Shown here one piece after another: positions 7,737 through 16,485 of a stretch of 64,000 nucleotides of DNA. Source of the stretch: Polaribacter sp. Hel1_33_78 (GTDB lineage Bacteria; Bacteroidota; Bacteroidia; Flavobacteriales; Flavobacteriaceae); assembly GCF_900106075.1 (NCBI RefSeq), contig NZ_LT629794.1, positions 496,001-560,000 on the forward strand, given 5' to 3'. The notes under the pieces are model-generated. The model was not told where the DNA came from, made no database searches, and was given only the letters and a program-made list of their open reading frames with translations. Numbering within the stretch: the first letter of the stretch is position 1; every line of letters begins with the position of its first letter. A program made the translations under genes and the position numbers.

Positions 7737-8195
7737 ATGAATGATTTCAGAAACAGACCAAAAGACAATTATATTCAGGAAGCTGATTGGCAAAAATTAT
7801 ACATACTAACAGAACATTGGAAATCAGATCTTTCGTTTTATAAAGACGATTTAAGATTTTTACATCATCTGATCGATAAGTATTTTCTATGGATTTCAAA
7901 AAAGGAAAATATTGATATGGTGCAGAAAATTGAAATTGATTTACTTAAAGTTGATAAAAAATGTACTTCCTTGTTAGAAAGAACAAATAAACATTTGCAT
8001 CATTTAGCCGAGTTGATAGAGGATCCTTTTAAATACGATTCACATCAATTTAGAGCAGAACACGAAACTCTTGAAGATGAATTTACTCAGTTTTTAAAAG
8101 ACTTTAGACAAAACAGAAAAGAAGTCTTTACCATTACAGAACATATAGTTGCTGGAGAAGAATTGGTGCGACAGCTAAATGTAGTGCCTAAATAA
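7737..8195 (+). CDS. Helical protein of unknown function
   Basis: 152 aa, predicted almost entirely alpha-helical, with no signal peptide or membrane segment. Characteristic stretches are WQKLYILTEHWKSDLSFYKD, LRFLHHLIDKYFLWI and HLHHLAELIEDPFKYD. I do not recognise the family. The pattern aromatic-x-D-(D/E)-L-(R/K)-x-hydrophobic-x3-L, then a conserved helix, resembles the 15136 protein (ELAFWQDELKSFNNRLSELV), so the two may be distant paralogues. It is a single-gene unit between a regulon-type promoter and a terminator, which implies a role under the same stress condition. Confidence 0.6.
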   Translation: MNDFRNRPKDNYIQEADWQKLYILTEHWKSDLSFYKDDLRFLHHLIDKYFLWISKKENIDMVQKIEIDLLKVDKKCTSLLERTNKHLHHLAELIEDPFKYDSHQFRAEHETLEDEFTQFLKDFRQNRKEVFTITEHIVAGEELVRQLNVVPK

Positions 8196-8217
8196 TCTAT
8201 GTAAATCCAATTTTACG

Positions 8218-8266
8218 AATCGCAGAGAACAGAGCATTTTGTGCTTATTTCACTGCGATTTTTTTC
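8218..8266 (+). terminator. Rho-independent terminator after the 7737 gene
   Basis: AATCGCAG (8218-8225) pairs with CTGCGATT (8253-8260), with an inner AGCA/TGCT stem, followed by six T. Confidence 0.7.
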
Positions 8267-8276
8267 ATTCCAAAAC

Positions 8277-8319
8277 TGATCAATGTCATAAGAAGAATCA
8301 ATACAATTACATAATTTTA
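8277..8319 (+). promoter_or_regulatory. TGAY-N4-RTCA operator and -7 element, exporter operon
   Basis: TGATCAATGTCA (8277-8288), 23 nt, then TAATTTTA (8312-8319), upstream of the HlyD-MacB genes. Confidence 0.72.
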
Positions 8320-8339
8320 CGACTGTAAATTGGCATAAA

Positions 8340-9557
8340 ATGAAAAAATATAGAAGGTTCATAATTCTGATTCTTGTAATTGCGGTAATAGGCTATTTTT
8401 ATGTAAAACCTAAACTGCAGTCTAAGAAGTTAGACTATACTTTTACTTCTTTACAGAAAGGAAATATTGAGGCGGATGTATCTAGTACAGGTACTGTAGA
8501 AGCTATAAATACCGTGGAGATAGGAACACAATTATCGGGTACTATAGAAAAAATTTATGTAGATTATAATGACCAAGTTACCGCAGGTCAGATTCTTGCA
8601 GAAATGGATTTAAAATTATTAAAGACAAATTTAAATAGTGCAGAAGCTAATTTAGGTGTGAGTGAGGCACAAGTATATCAAGCCAAGGATGAATTTGATC
8701 GAAATAAAAAGTTGTATGAAAAAGGGGTTATTTCAACTAAAGAATATAATACCTCCAAATATGCTTATATCCAAACAGTAAGTGCTAAAAAAGCTGCCGT
8801 AGCCAGAATAAGTAATATAAAGGTAAGTATGGGATATGGCCATATTACTTCTCCTATTAAGGGCACTGTAATTGAGCGCAGTGTAGAAGAAGGCCAAACA
8901 GTAGCAGCATCCTTTTCAACACCTACCATGTTTGTGATTGCAGAAGACCTCTCAAAAATGCAAATTTTGGCAGATATGGACGAAAGTGATATTGGATATA
9001 TCAAAGATAGTATGCGAGTTCGTTTTGAGGTACAAACATATCCAGAAAAAAAGTTTTACGGATTGGTAAGCCAAATTAGACTGCAACCCATAAAGATAAA
9101 TAATGTGGTGAACTATCAAGTAGTCGTAGATGTTGATAACCAAAAAGGTTTGTTGTTGCCAGGAATGACTGCGAATCTTGAGTTTATAACAAATGCTGCC
9201 AAAGATGTACTATTAGTCAATAATTCGGCATTGCGATTTAGACCCAACGAAGACATGCTTCAGAAAATTAAACCAATTTTGGAGCAAAAAGCTGCAGAAA
9301 TACTCCCAGACTCGTTGCAGGCAAAATTTAATGAAACCATTAATAATGAAGAGTTGTATACGCCTGCTAATTTTAAGAGAAATTTACCCAAGAACATCGA
9401 TGGATTCTTTTATAAAAACGAGCAAGGAAAGTTGGATTTTAAGTTCATAGAAATAGGAATCAAAACAGGGCTACAATCAGAAATTAAAAGATTTCTTGAC
9501 GGTTTAGATTTATTGGAGAAAAGTAAAGCAATCAATGGAATTAAGTATAAAAAATAA
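8340..9557 (+). CDS. HlyD/MacA-type periplasmic adaptor
   Basis: 405 aa. One N-terminal membrane helix (FIILILVIAVIGYFYV) is followed by a lipoyl-like half-domain (TGTVEAINTVEIGTQLSGTI and DYNDQVTAGQILAEMD), a coiled-coil hairpin (about residues 95-160), and the second lipoyl half plus beta-barrel (GHITSPIKGTVIERSVEEGQ). It would bridge the inner-membrane ABC transporter encoded next to an outer-membrane channel. No TolC-like gene is in the cluster, so a shared one would be needed. It starts the operon 8340-12141 with short gaps. Confidence 0.88.
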   Translation: MKKYRRFIILILVIAVIGYFYVKPKLQSKKLDYTFTSLQKGNIEADVSSTGTVEAINTVEIGTQLSGTIEKIYVDYNDQVTAGQILAEMDLKLLKTNLNSAEANLGVSEAQVYQAKDEFDRNKKLYEKGVISTKEYNTSKYAYIQTVSAKKAAVARISNIKVSMGYGHITSPIKGTVIERSVEEGQTVAASFSTPTMFVIAEDLSKMQILADMDESDIGYIKDSMRVRFEVQTYPEKKFYGLVSQIRLQPIKINNVVNYQVVVDVDNQKGLLLPGMTANLEFITNAAKDVLLVNNSALRFRPNEDMLQKIKPILEQKAAEILPDSLQAKFNETINNEELYTPANFKRNLPKNIDGFFYKNEQGKLDFKFIEIGIKTGLQSEIKRFLDGLDLLEKSKAINGIKYKK

Positions 9558-9562
9558 AAGGA

Positions 9563-10312
9563 ATGCCTTTAAAGAAAGTCATTGAAACTAAAAAATTGAG
9601 CCGTATTTTTAAAAACGGAGAGATTGAAGTGCGTGCACTTACCGATGTAGATATGATTATAAACGAAGGGGAATTTGTGGCTATTATGGGGGCATCTGGC
9701 TCTGGGAAATCTACATTATTACATATTATTGGTTGTTTAGATAGTCCCACTTCAGGCGAATATGATTTAGATAGTGTGCGAGTAAACGAATTAAACAAAA
9801 ATCAATTGGCAGATGTTCGAAATCAAAAAATAGGTTTCATTTTTCAAAGTTATAATCTATTGTCTAGAACCACAGCTTTAGAAAATGTAGAACTGCCTTT
9901 AATCTATAATAGAACAGGGCAATTTTCAAATTCCAAGGAACTTGCTAAAAAAGCATTGGAACAAGTTGGTTTGGCAGACCGGATGCATCACAAGACCAAT
10001 GAACTTTCTGGAGGACAACAGCAACGGGTAGCTATTGCCAGAGCTTTAGTGAATAATCCGGCTCTAATTCTTGCAGATGAACCCACAGGAAATTTGGATA
10101 GTATGTCTAGTTTTGATATTGCAGATCTTTTTGTGCAGCTAAATAATAAAGGAAAGACCATTGTTATGATTACCCACGAACCCGAGATTGCTCAGTTTGC
10201 AAAACGGATGATTTACCTCAGAGATGGAAGAATAATTTCTGATAAAATGATAGAAAATAGAAGTACCAAAGAATTTGCGATCAAGGAATTAGAAAAACCT
10301 ATAACCGCATAA
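9563..10312 (+). CDS. MacB-type ABC transporter ATP-binding protein
   Basis: 249 aa. Walker A GASGSGKST (about residues 43-51), Q-loop FIFQSYNLL, signature ELSGGQQQRVAIARAL, Walker B LILADEPTGNLD and the H-loop ITHEPE are all intact. The order and length fit the LolD/MacB subfamily that pairs with FtsX-fold permeases. It is 5 bp after the adaptor gene and 10 bp before the permease gene, forming a tripartite efflux or export system whose substrate is unknown. Confidence 0.93.
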   Translation: MPLKKVIETKKLSRIFKNGEIEVRALTDVDMIINEGEFVAIMGASGSGKSTLLHIIGCLDSPTSGEYDLDSVRVNELNKNQLADVRNQKIGFIFQSYNLLSRTTALENVELPLIYNRTGQFSNSKELAKKALEQVGLADRMHHKTNELSGGQQQRVAIARALVNNPALILADEPTGNLDSMSSFDIADLFVQLNNKGKTIVMITHEPEIAQFAKRMIYLRDGRIISDKMIENRSTKEFAIKELEKPITA

Positions 10313-10322
10313 AAGAATACGA

Positions 10323-11540
10323 ATGAGAAGGTTTTTAAAAATAGTTAAAGTGTCTTTTCAGTCCATCAATAAGAATCGGACTCGTAGCCTGTTGACCATG
10401 CTCGGTATTATTATTGGTGTCGGTGCTGTAATTATGACAATTTCTGCAGGAGAGGGCGCAACATTGCAAGTTCAAAACCAAATATCTGGTTTAGGGACAA
10501 ATCTATTGATGATACGAACCAAGACAGAGCATAAAGCGGGTATCAACGTAAGAATGGGAAGGCGAATAGATAAGAAGGACTTTGATATGTTACAAAAAAA
10601 TTCTGTTTGGATGCCACAATTATCTCCTTTGATGGCTCTTGGAGCGCAAGCTATTGGAGCAAATGGATATATGTCTACAACAGTCTATGGAGTTTCGTAT
10701 GATTATTTTACAATTACAAGCAGAGAGATAGAACTTGGAAGTTTTTTTACGGAAGAAGATGTAAGAACAGCCAAAAAATATTGCATTATTGGCGAAACAA
10801 TACGAGAAGAATTATTTCCAGGACAAGATCCTGTTGGTAGACAAATTCGAATAAATAAAGTACCCTTTATTGTAGTGGGTTTATTAAAAGAGGAAGGATC
10901 GGGTGGTATGGGTCAAGATATGGATGATATCATAGTTGCGCCGTATACCACGATTCAGAATAGATTATTTGGTCATCAAAGAGGCTATAATATGATTTTG
11001 GCAAGTGCGCTGAGCGAAGATCATATTACCAATGCAGAAATAGAAGCAACAGAATTGTTGCGAGAATCACACAAGATTAAGGATGAGGATGAAGATGATT
11101 TTGAAATTACCACCCAAATCGAACTTCAGGAAATTACGGGTAATATTACCGGAATTTTGACAATCCTATTGGGAGCTGTTGCAAGTATTTCACTGATCGT
11201 TGGAGGTATTGGTATTATGAATATTATGCTGGTCTCTGTGACCGAACGAACACGAGAAATAGGGACAAGATTGGCAATAGGCGCAAGAGAAAGCGATATT
11301 TTGACACAATTTTTAATTGAAGCGATTGTATTGAGTTTGGTGGGTGGTTTATTAGGTATTGTATTTGGTATTGTTGGAAATCAAATTATCTATAAAGTAA
11401 CCAGTTTTTATATTCCCACGGCTTTCTATTCAATAGCAATCGGTTTTGGTTTTTCTGCACTTATAGGGGTTACTTTTGGTTATTTCCCTGCGCGGAAGGC
11501 AGCAAAACTGAATCCGATAGATGCCTTACGTTATGAATAA
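10323..11540 (+). CDS. MacB-type ABC transporter permease
   Basis: 405 aa. An N-terminal membrane helix with TRSLLTMLGIIIGVGAVIMT is followed by a MacB periplasmic core domain (about residues 45-250) and a C-terminal FtsX domain with three helices (ILLGAVASISLIVGGIGIMN, FLIEAIVLSLVGGLLGIVFG, FYSIAIGFGFSALIGVTFGY). The conserved ends TERTREIGTRLAIGAR and PARKAAKLNPIDALRYE are present. It works with the preceding ATPase and adaptor as a mechanotransmitting exporter. Unlike E. coli MacB, the ATPase is a separate protein. Confidence 0.93.
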   Translation: MRRFLKIVKVSFQSINKNRTRSLLTMLGIIIGVGAVIMTISAGEGATLQVQNQISGLGTNLLMIRTKTEHKAGINVRMGRRIDKKDFDMLQKNSVWMPQLSPLMALGAQAIGANGYMSTTVYGVSYDYFTITSREIELGSFFTEEDVRTAKKYCIIGETIREELFPGQDPVGRQIRINKVPFIVVGLLKEEGSGGMGQDMDDIIVAPYTTIQNRLFGHQRGYNMILASALSEDHITNAEIEATELLRESHKIKDEDEDDFEITTQIELQEITGNITGILTILLGAVASISLIVGGIGIMNIMLVSVTERTREIGTRLAIGARESDILTQFLIEAIVLSLVGGLLGIVFGIVGNQIIYKVTSFYIPTAFYSIAIGFGFSALIGVTFGYFPARKAAKLNPIDALRYE

Positions 11541-11556
11541 AATAAAAAATGGAAAG

Positions 11557-11751
11557 ATGAAAAATTTACAGAGCATCCTGAAAGAGATTTCAGAAATTAC
11601 AACGGACATTGAAACGAATTATCCAGAACTCTATCGTTCTTTAGATGAAAATCCAATGACTATTGCAACTTCTAATCATCCGCATGTTGATAAGGTTGCC
11701 ATGAAGGAATATCTAGAAAGTCTAAAGGAATTACTGAAACATCATTTGTAG
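11557..11751 (+). CDS. Small hypothetical protein
   Basis: About 64 aa from ATG 11557. In-frame ATGs at 11533 and 11521 overlap the permease gene and are less likely. It reads MKNLQSILKEISEITTDIE and then ENPMTIATSNHPHVDKVAMKEYLESLKELLKHHL, helical and soluble. I do not recognise a family. It lies inside the exporter operon between the permease and the ArsC-like gene, so it is probably co-expressed. Confidence 0.55.
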   Translation: MKNLQSILKEISEITTDIETNYPELYRSLDENPMTIATSNHPHVDKVAMKEYLESLKELLKHHL

Positions 11752-11775
11752 ACATATTGTAATAAATTAAAGGTT

Positions 11776-12141
11776 ATGGGAGAGATTGCTACATCAGATA
11801 GACAAATAACATTGTTCTATAGCTCAAAGTCTTCGAGAGCAAAACAAACTTTGGCATATGCGAAGGCAGAAGGATTGCCAATTCAAGAAATTGATATTTT
11901 AAAAACAAAACTTACGGGAACTCAAATAGTAGAACTTGCGGATAGATTGCATCTGACGGTCGTGGATCTTATAAACCAAGAGCATCCGGAATATACATCA
12001 AATTTTGAACATCATAATTTCTCGACAACCGACTGGATAAAAATGATACAACATAACCCAGAGATTATGAAACAACCCATTGCTTTAAGAGGAGATACAA
12101 CGATCTTAGTAGAAACTCCCACGGACATCGTTAAAATATAG
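11776..12141 (+). CDS. ArsC/Spx-family protein lacking the catalytic Cys
   Basis: 121 aa with the ArsC-like thioredoxin fold: ITLFYSSKSSRAKQTLAYAK at the first strand and active-site loop, LPIQEIDI, LTGTQIVELADRL, TTDWIKMIQHNPEIMKQPIALRG. In arsenate reductases and Spx proteins the loop after the first strand carries Cys. Here it is Ser (YSSKSS), and there is no Cys anywhere in the protein, so redox or arsenate reductase chemistry is unlikely. KQPIALRGDTTILVETP aligns with the usual RPIv end. It may be a binding or regulatory protein. Confidence 0.72.
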   Translation: MGEIATSDRQITLFYSSKSSRAKQTLAYAKAEGLPIQEIDILKTKLTGTQIVELADRLHLTVVDLINQEHPEYTSNFEHHNFSTTDWIKMIQHNPEIMKQPIALRGDTTILVETPTDIVKI

Positions 12142-12220
12142 CTAGCATGTTTGTCCTATAAACCAAATAGTAAGGTCATTTATATCACCATAAAATTGAG
12201 TAACCGAATCAAGTAGTAAA

Positions 12221-12613
12221 CTAATTTCTCCTTCCCATTGTTTTAGGGGTTCTGCTCGCTCTAGGACTGCTAGGGTAGTTTTCTCTGTGGTATGTTTTTA
12301 TTTTATCTTCTCTAAAACCTTTAACTCGCACAAATTTACTCCTCTTTAAATTAATACTTTGATATTTAGGAGGAAGCACGGTTACTCGTCTCCAAATATT
12401 ATTCTCTAGGTACAGGTAATTTCTTGCAGATAGATCATAATAGATAACGTAGTTTGGAAAATAAACATAACGCACAGTTTCTATTCTACCGGGATAAAAC
12501 CATACTGGTGGAAGTGATTGCGGTAATGGCGATATAATAATTGGACCACAGCTTTTTAAAAGTGGCGCACTCGTTATCAAAATTATCATTGATAAAAAAA
12601 CATACTTTCTCAT
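12221..12613 (-). CDS. Putative lipoprotein of unknown function
   Basis: 130 aa. The signal MRKYVFLSMIILITSAPLLKSCG has a plausible lipobox Cys. The mature part has ETVRYVYFPNYVIYYDLSAR and NYLYLENNIWRRVTVLPP, a motif pattern (Y-rich strand, then 'NIW') seen in small envelope proteins of Bacteroidota, followed by a basic, Arg/Ser-rich tail. It is convergent with the ArsC-like gene and divergent from the AhpD-like gene. A -7-like TTTCTTTG lies 23 nt from the operator at 12663 on the minus strand, so the same site could serve both genes. Confidence 0.6.
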   Translation of the reverse strand: MRKYVFLSMIILITSAPLLKSCGPIIISPLPQSLPPVWFYPGRIETVRYVYFPNYVIYYDLSARNYLYLENNIWRRVTVLPPKYQSINLKRSKFVRVKGFREDKIKTYHRENYPSSPRASRTPKTMGRRN

Positions 12614-12631
12614 AATTTGTGATTTAGATTA

Positions 12632-12705
12632 CAAAGAAACCGTGATAATAATAGAGTTGAAATGATCCAAGTCATTTTAAAGACCATGTATTTAGAATAA
12701 TTTTG
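12632..12705. promoter_or_regulatory. Shared TGAY-N4-RTCA operator with divergent -7 elements
   Basis: TGATCCAAGTCA (12663-12674) has TAATTTTG 23 nt to its right (12698-12705, for the AhpD-ftsH operon) and, on the other strand, TTTCTTTG exactly 23 nt to its left (12632-12639, for the lipoprotein gene). Confidence 0.75.
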
Positions 12706-12747
12706 GAGTTATAACAAACGCTTTCTTTTACCAAACTATAAAGTATT

Positions 12748-13095
12748 ATGAAAAACTACATCAAAAAATATGAAGATATTTTAACACGCATGGAGAAACT
12801 AGGAGGAAAAATACCAACAACCATGAGTGGTTTTGGCGCACTTCATAAGGCTAGCATGGCGAGCGGAGTAATATCCGCCAAAGCAAAAGAACTAATTGCC
12901 TTGGGTATCTCCATCGCTGCAAACTGTGAAGGTTGTATTGCTTTTCATGTGCACGATGCTTTGGAGAATGGTGCAACATCAGAAGAAATTTTAGAAACTA
13001 TTGGAGTCGCTATTTGTATGGGAGGAGGTCCAGCACTCGTATATGGATGCGAGGCAATGGAGGCTCTTGAACAATTTAAGGCAGTTAATAATTAA
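12748..13095 (+). CDS. Carboxymuconolactone decarboxylase/AhpD-family protein
   Basis: 115 aa. It contains the AhpD-type redox motif in NCEGCIAFHVHDAL (CxxC followed by His), preceded by ALHKASMASGVISAKAKELIALGISIA and followed by GATSEEILETIGVAICMGGGPALVYG. Such proteins form all-helical oligomers with peroxidase or thiol-disulfide activity. The exact reaction is not determined by sequence. Its stop codon overlaps the ftsH start by one base (TAATG), implying coupled translation with the protease. Confidence 0.85.
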   Translation: MKNYIKKYEDILTRMEKLGGKIPTTMSGFGALHKASMASGVISAKAKELIALGISIAANCEGCIAFHVHDALENGATSEEILETIGVAICMGGGPALVYGCEAMEALEQFKAVNN

Positions 13096-15032
13096 TGAAT
13101 CAAGAAAAAAGAAAATTACCGAAGCATACCAAACGTCCAATGAGGATAAATCCTTACTGGTTGTATGTTTTTTTTCTTTTTTTAATCTTTTCTCCTTTTT
13201 TATTTGATTCACTTTTTAAAACACAAGAAATAAGTTGGCTCACTTTTGAAACAAAAATGTTGGTTTCACAGGATGTTGAAAAAATTGTCATTGTAAACAA
13301 AGAGTTTGCTGAAATTTATATAAAAGAAGATCGCCTTGTAGACACCAAATATCAAGCCGCAAACAAAAATAAGTTGGCCACTGCATCGGGTCCTCATTAT
13401 GCAATGCAGATTGGATCTTTAGAGAGCTTTGAGCATAAACTGGAAAAAGCACAGGAAGGTTTTTTGAAAAGTAATCGTATTGAAATATTATATATAAGTC
13501 GTACGAATTTTAGCAGTATATTTTCTTGGATGTTTCCAGTCTTTTTGATTGTGCTATTCTGGATGTTCCTACTCAGAAGACAGGGTAAAGGTAGATTTGG
13601 TACTGGTACGATTATGAATTTCGGTAAATCTACAGCAAAACTAGCAAGTAAAGATGTAAGAAGCAAGGTAACCTTTGATGATGTTGCTGGGCTTGAAGAA
13701 GCCAAAATTGAAATCATGGAGATTGTCGATTTTTTAAAGAACCCCGAGACATACACCAAGCTAGGAGCCAAAATACCTAAAGGGGTAATGCTGGTTGGCC
13801 CTCCTGGAACAGGTAAAACATTATTAGCAAAGGCGGTGGCAGGAGAAGCACAAGTGCCCTTTTTTTCATTATCGGGATCTGAATTTGTTGAAATGTTTGT
13901 TGGTATTGGAGCATCAAGAGTGCGTGATCTATTCAAACAAGCCAAATCGAAAGCACCTAGCATTATTTTTATTGATGAAATAGATGCTATTGGTCGGGCA
14001 CGGGGAAAAGCAAATGCATTTAGCAGTAACGATGAGCGAGAGAATACATTGAATCAATTGCTTACAGAACTAGATGGTTTTGGCACAAACACAGGGGTTA
14101 TTGTACTTTCCGCAACAAATAGAGCCGATATATTAGATAAAGCTTTGTTACGACCAGGTCGCTTTGATCGGCATATTTATTTAGAACTTCCAACAAAACA
14201 AGAACGAGAGGCTATTTTTAAAGTACACTTAAAGCCAGTGGTGAAAGGGAATGATGTAGATATTTCTCTTTTAGCTTCTTTAAGTCCTGGTTTTTCAGGA
14301 GCTGATATAGCCAATATGTGCAATGAAGCTGCGCTAATTGCAGCACGAAAAGCGAAGAAAAAAGTTAGTCAAGAAGATTTTATTGAGGCTAGAGACCGAA
14401 TTGTGGGAGGTCTAGAACGTAAAGGCAAACTAATTTCACCAAAAGAAAAACAAATTGTGGCACATCACGAAGCAGGGCATGCTGTAGTGAGTTGGTATCT
14501 AGAGAATGTAGAATCTTTGGTTAAAGTTTCTATCATTCCAAGAGGAAAATCTTTAGGAGCTGCCTGGTATCTTCCAGAAGAAAATCAAATTATAACAAAA
14601 AGTCAATTTACAGATCGAATCTGTGCCGCTTTGGGGGGCAGAGCTGCAGAAGAAATCATTTTTAATGAAATATCATCTGGAGCTATTGACGATCTCGAAA
14701 AAGTAACAAAACAGGCTTATAGTATGGTGGCGTATTACGGACTAAATAAAGAGATTGGCCCTTTAAGTTTCTATGATTCTACGGGTCAAAATGAGCGATT
14801 TCTTACAAAACCATATAGTGAATATTTAGGGAAACGTATCGATGAAGAGGTTATAAAACTGATAACTTCAGAATATGAGAGAGCAAAAGAGTTACTGACA
14901 AAGCATAGCGTTCAACTAGAAGAATTGGCGCAATTACTATTAACGAAAGAGGTAGCGCATAAGCAAGATTTAGAGCTTATTTTAGGAGAACGAGAGGGTG
15001 TAAATAATAGCAAAGTACTAGCTAAGACATAA
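13095..15032 (+). CDS. ftsH: ATP-dependent zinc metalloprotease FtsH
   Basis: 645 aa membrane-bound AAA+ protease. Two membrane helices (about residues 24-40 and 138-158) flank a periplasmic domain. The AAA module has GPPGTGKT (235-242), [11 protein letters not shown] and the SRH region [19 protein letters not shown], and the peptidase has HEAGH (458-462). It degrades membrane and short-lived regulatory proteins. It is translationally coupled to the AhpD-like gene and controlled by the operator at 12663, so it may be a stress-specific FtsH additional to a housekeeping copy elsewhere; that is inference. Confidence 0.95.
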   Translation: MNQEKRKLPKHTKRPMRINPYWLYVFFLFLIFSPFLFDSLFKTQEISWLTFETKMLVSQDVEKIVIVNKEFAEIYIKEDRLVDTKYQAANKNKLATASGPHYAMQIGSLESFEHKLEKAQEGFLKSNRIEILYISRTNFSSIFSWMFPVFLIVLFWMFLLRRQGKGRFGTGTIMNFGKSTAKLASKDVRSKVTFDDVAGLEEAKIEIMEIVDFLKNPETYTKLGAKIPKGVMLVGPPGTGKTLLAKAVAGEAQVPFFSLSGSEFVEMFVGIGASRVRDLFKQAKSKAPSIIFIDEIDAIGRARGKANAFSSNDERENTLNQLLTELDGFGTNTGVIVLSATNRADILDKALLRPGRFDRHIYLELPTKQEREAIFKVHLKPVVKGNDVDISLLASLSPGFSGADIANMCNEAALIAARKAKKKVSQEDFIEARDRIVGGLERKGKLISPKEKQIVAHHEAGHAVVSWYLENVESLVKVSIIPRGKSLGAAWYLPEENQIITKSQFTDRICAALGGRAAEEIIFNEISSGAIDDLEKVTKQAYSMVAYYGLNKEIGPLSFYDSTGQNERFLTKPYSEYLGKRIDEEVIKLITSEYERAKELLTKHSVQLEELAQLLLTKEVAHKQDLELILGEREGVNNSKVLAKT

Positions 15033-15135
15033 AGTATTCAGATATCTGGAAGTTTCAAAGAATGGTCTTTGTGTTTTGTGCTTTTTCGAGAAACATTCAT
15101 AAAAACAACAAATTATAAACTAAAATTAAAGAGTT

Positions 15136-15528
15136 ATGGAATTACAAAAGGAAGTTTTATACAATAGCAATATGCATTTTGAACATCAACAATGGAATAG
15201 AGAACTTGCATTTTGGCAAGATGAATTAAAATCCTTCAACAATAGGTTGAGCGAACTTGTAACGCGTTGGACCGATAAATATGTACTAGCGCAATTAGAA
15301 CATTATCAAAACGAGTTTGTCTTGCACGGCGGTGTTATTGAAGATTTGCTGGAAGCTATTGAAAAACATGAAATAAGTATTGCTGGCCAAACTAAAACGG
15401 GTATAGAAGTATTGAATAGTTCATTGGCTAAAAATCACATTGAGTTTAGAAACCGCCTAGACAGTCAAAGACATATATATGCAGAACTTAAAACAGAGTT
15501 TTTTAGATTTTTGTCTAAGTATATGTAA
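15136..15528 (+). CDS. Helical protein of unknown function
   Basis: 130 aa, soluble and predicted helical, with no signal peptide. It has MHFEHQQWNRELAFWQDELK, SFNNRLSELVTRW, ALIEDLLEAIEKHE-like helices and NSSLAKNHIEFRNRLDSQRH. I do not recognise a family, but the order W-x6-F/W-x-D-E/D-L-K/R-x-hydrophobic resembles the protein at 7737. It lies 103 bp behind ftsH with no terminator between, so it is probably the third gene of that operon. Confidence 0.6.
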   Translation: MELQKEVLYNSNMHFEHQQWNRELAFWQDELKSFNNRLSELVTRWTDKYVLAQLEHYQNEFVLHGGVIEDLLEAIEKHEISIAGQTKTGIEVLNSSLAKNHIEFRNRLDSQRHIYAELKTEFFRFLSKYM

Positions 15529-15924
15529 TAAAAATCATTTTCAATATTTATGAATTTATTGAGGGACTAAAGCACTGTTTTTATATTTTAAGAGCTAATT
15601 ACAATACTTTTTCACAATCATGCTAGCCGCTATTTGGAAGGTCGTAAAATGTATGAATAGTTAACAATAAAAGAAGCGGTAAGCTATTGAGATCGCTAGA
15701 CAATAATGAGGAGGTAAATTAATAATAAGTTTAAATATTTCTCATATTAGAAGAAGCCTTTTGTTTTTTGGCGATTTCTTTAAATAGTCTAACGAAAGGC
15801 ATAAGTTTTTTTGAGTAAAACGCATAAAAATGAGGATTGCATTGCGCTGATGATTTTTAAATGTAGTTCACTTGCATAAAAATATAACACTTATTCGTGC
15901 TATATCCATAATAGATTTTTTCAA
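15529..15924. other. Intergenic region without recognised gene
   Basis: This AT-rich 396-bp stretch separates the ftsH operon from the convergent 15925 gene. I found no convincing reading frame, operator of the TGAY-N4-RTCA type or strong terminator in it. Confidence 0.4.
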
Positions 15925-16284
15925 TTAAGAATCTAAATGAAGAAACTGTTTTAAAACATCTACTTGAAAATCTCCCACAATAGAGAGGTTTGGGTTCGCG
16001 TTGATCAATACCAATCCGTATCCCAAATTTGAGAGCTTACAATCTTTAATTATTTCTTGTTTTATGCCACTATAAACTGGCATAAAATGCTTGTGCGCTT
16101 CAACACCTGAAGAATTCGCTACTTTAATTGCTGTTGCTACAGCATCTGTAATTTGGCTAGGAGATAATCCTTTGGTTAATAAATCACTAGCTAAGTATTT
16201 CATATGCAGACTGTAATAGAAGTCCATAAAATTATGAATCGCATCAGACTCATCATACTGCTTTGAATATATTAATAATTCCAT
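15925..16284 (-). CDS. Hypothetical protein
   Basis: About 119 aa from ATG 16284. A TTG at 16317 would add eleven residues and is less likely. Helical stretches include DESDAIHNFMDFYYSLHMKY, LSPSQITDAVATAIKVANSS and KHFMPVYSGIKQEIIKDCKL, ending GYGLVLINANPNLSIVGDFQ and VLKQFLHLDS. I do not recognise the family. It is soluble with no signal peptide. No TGAY-N4-RTCA operator is seen in front. A 17-nt sequence (TATAGCGCTATGCTCTT, 16381) about 100 bp upstream recurs at 22223. Confidence 0.55.
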   Translation of the reverse strand: MELLIYSKQYDESDAIHNFMDFYYSLHMKYLASDLLTKGLSPSQITDAVATAIKVANSSGVEAHKHFMPVYSGIKQEIIKDCKLSNLGYGLVLINANPNLSIVGDFQVDVLKQFLHLDS

Positions 16285-16485
16285 AGTTTGCGTTTTAATA
16301 ATTAACTCCTTTAACAATCGATGATCAATAGTGTTTTTCTTTAAAATATTTTTACCTAATCAAAAAAAACGTTGGCTCTCTATAGCGCTATGCTCTTTTA
16401 AATGTACTTTAATTTCAAAGTATAAAACGCTAGTCTAGCAATTCACAAAAACTGCATTTTTTGGATAGATATTGCCATAGGTATT

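Noticed and set aside
13397..13963. 188-codon open frame antisense to ftsH
   Set aside because: It lies wholly inside the conserved AAA domain of ftsH on the other strand, and its product resembles nothing; it is a codon-bias shadow.
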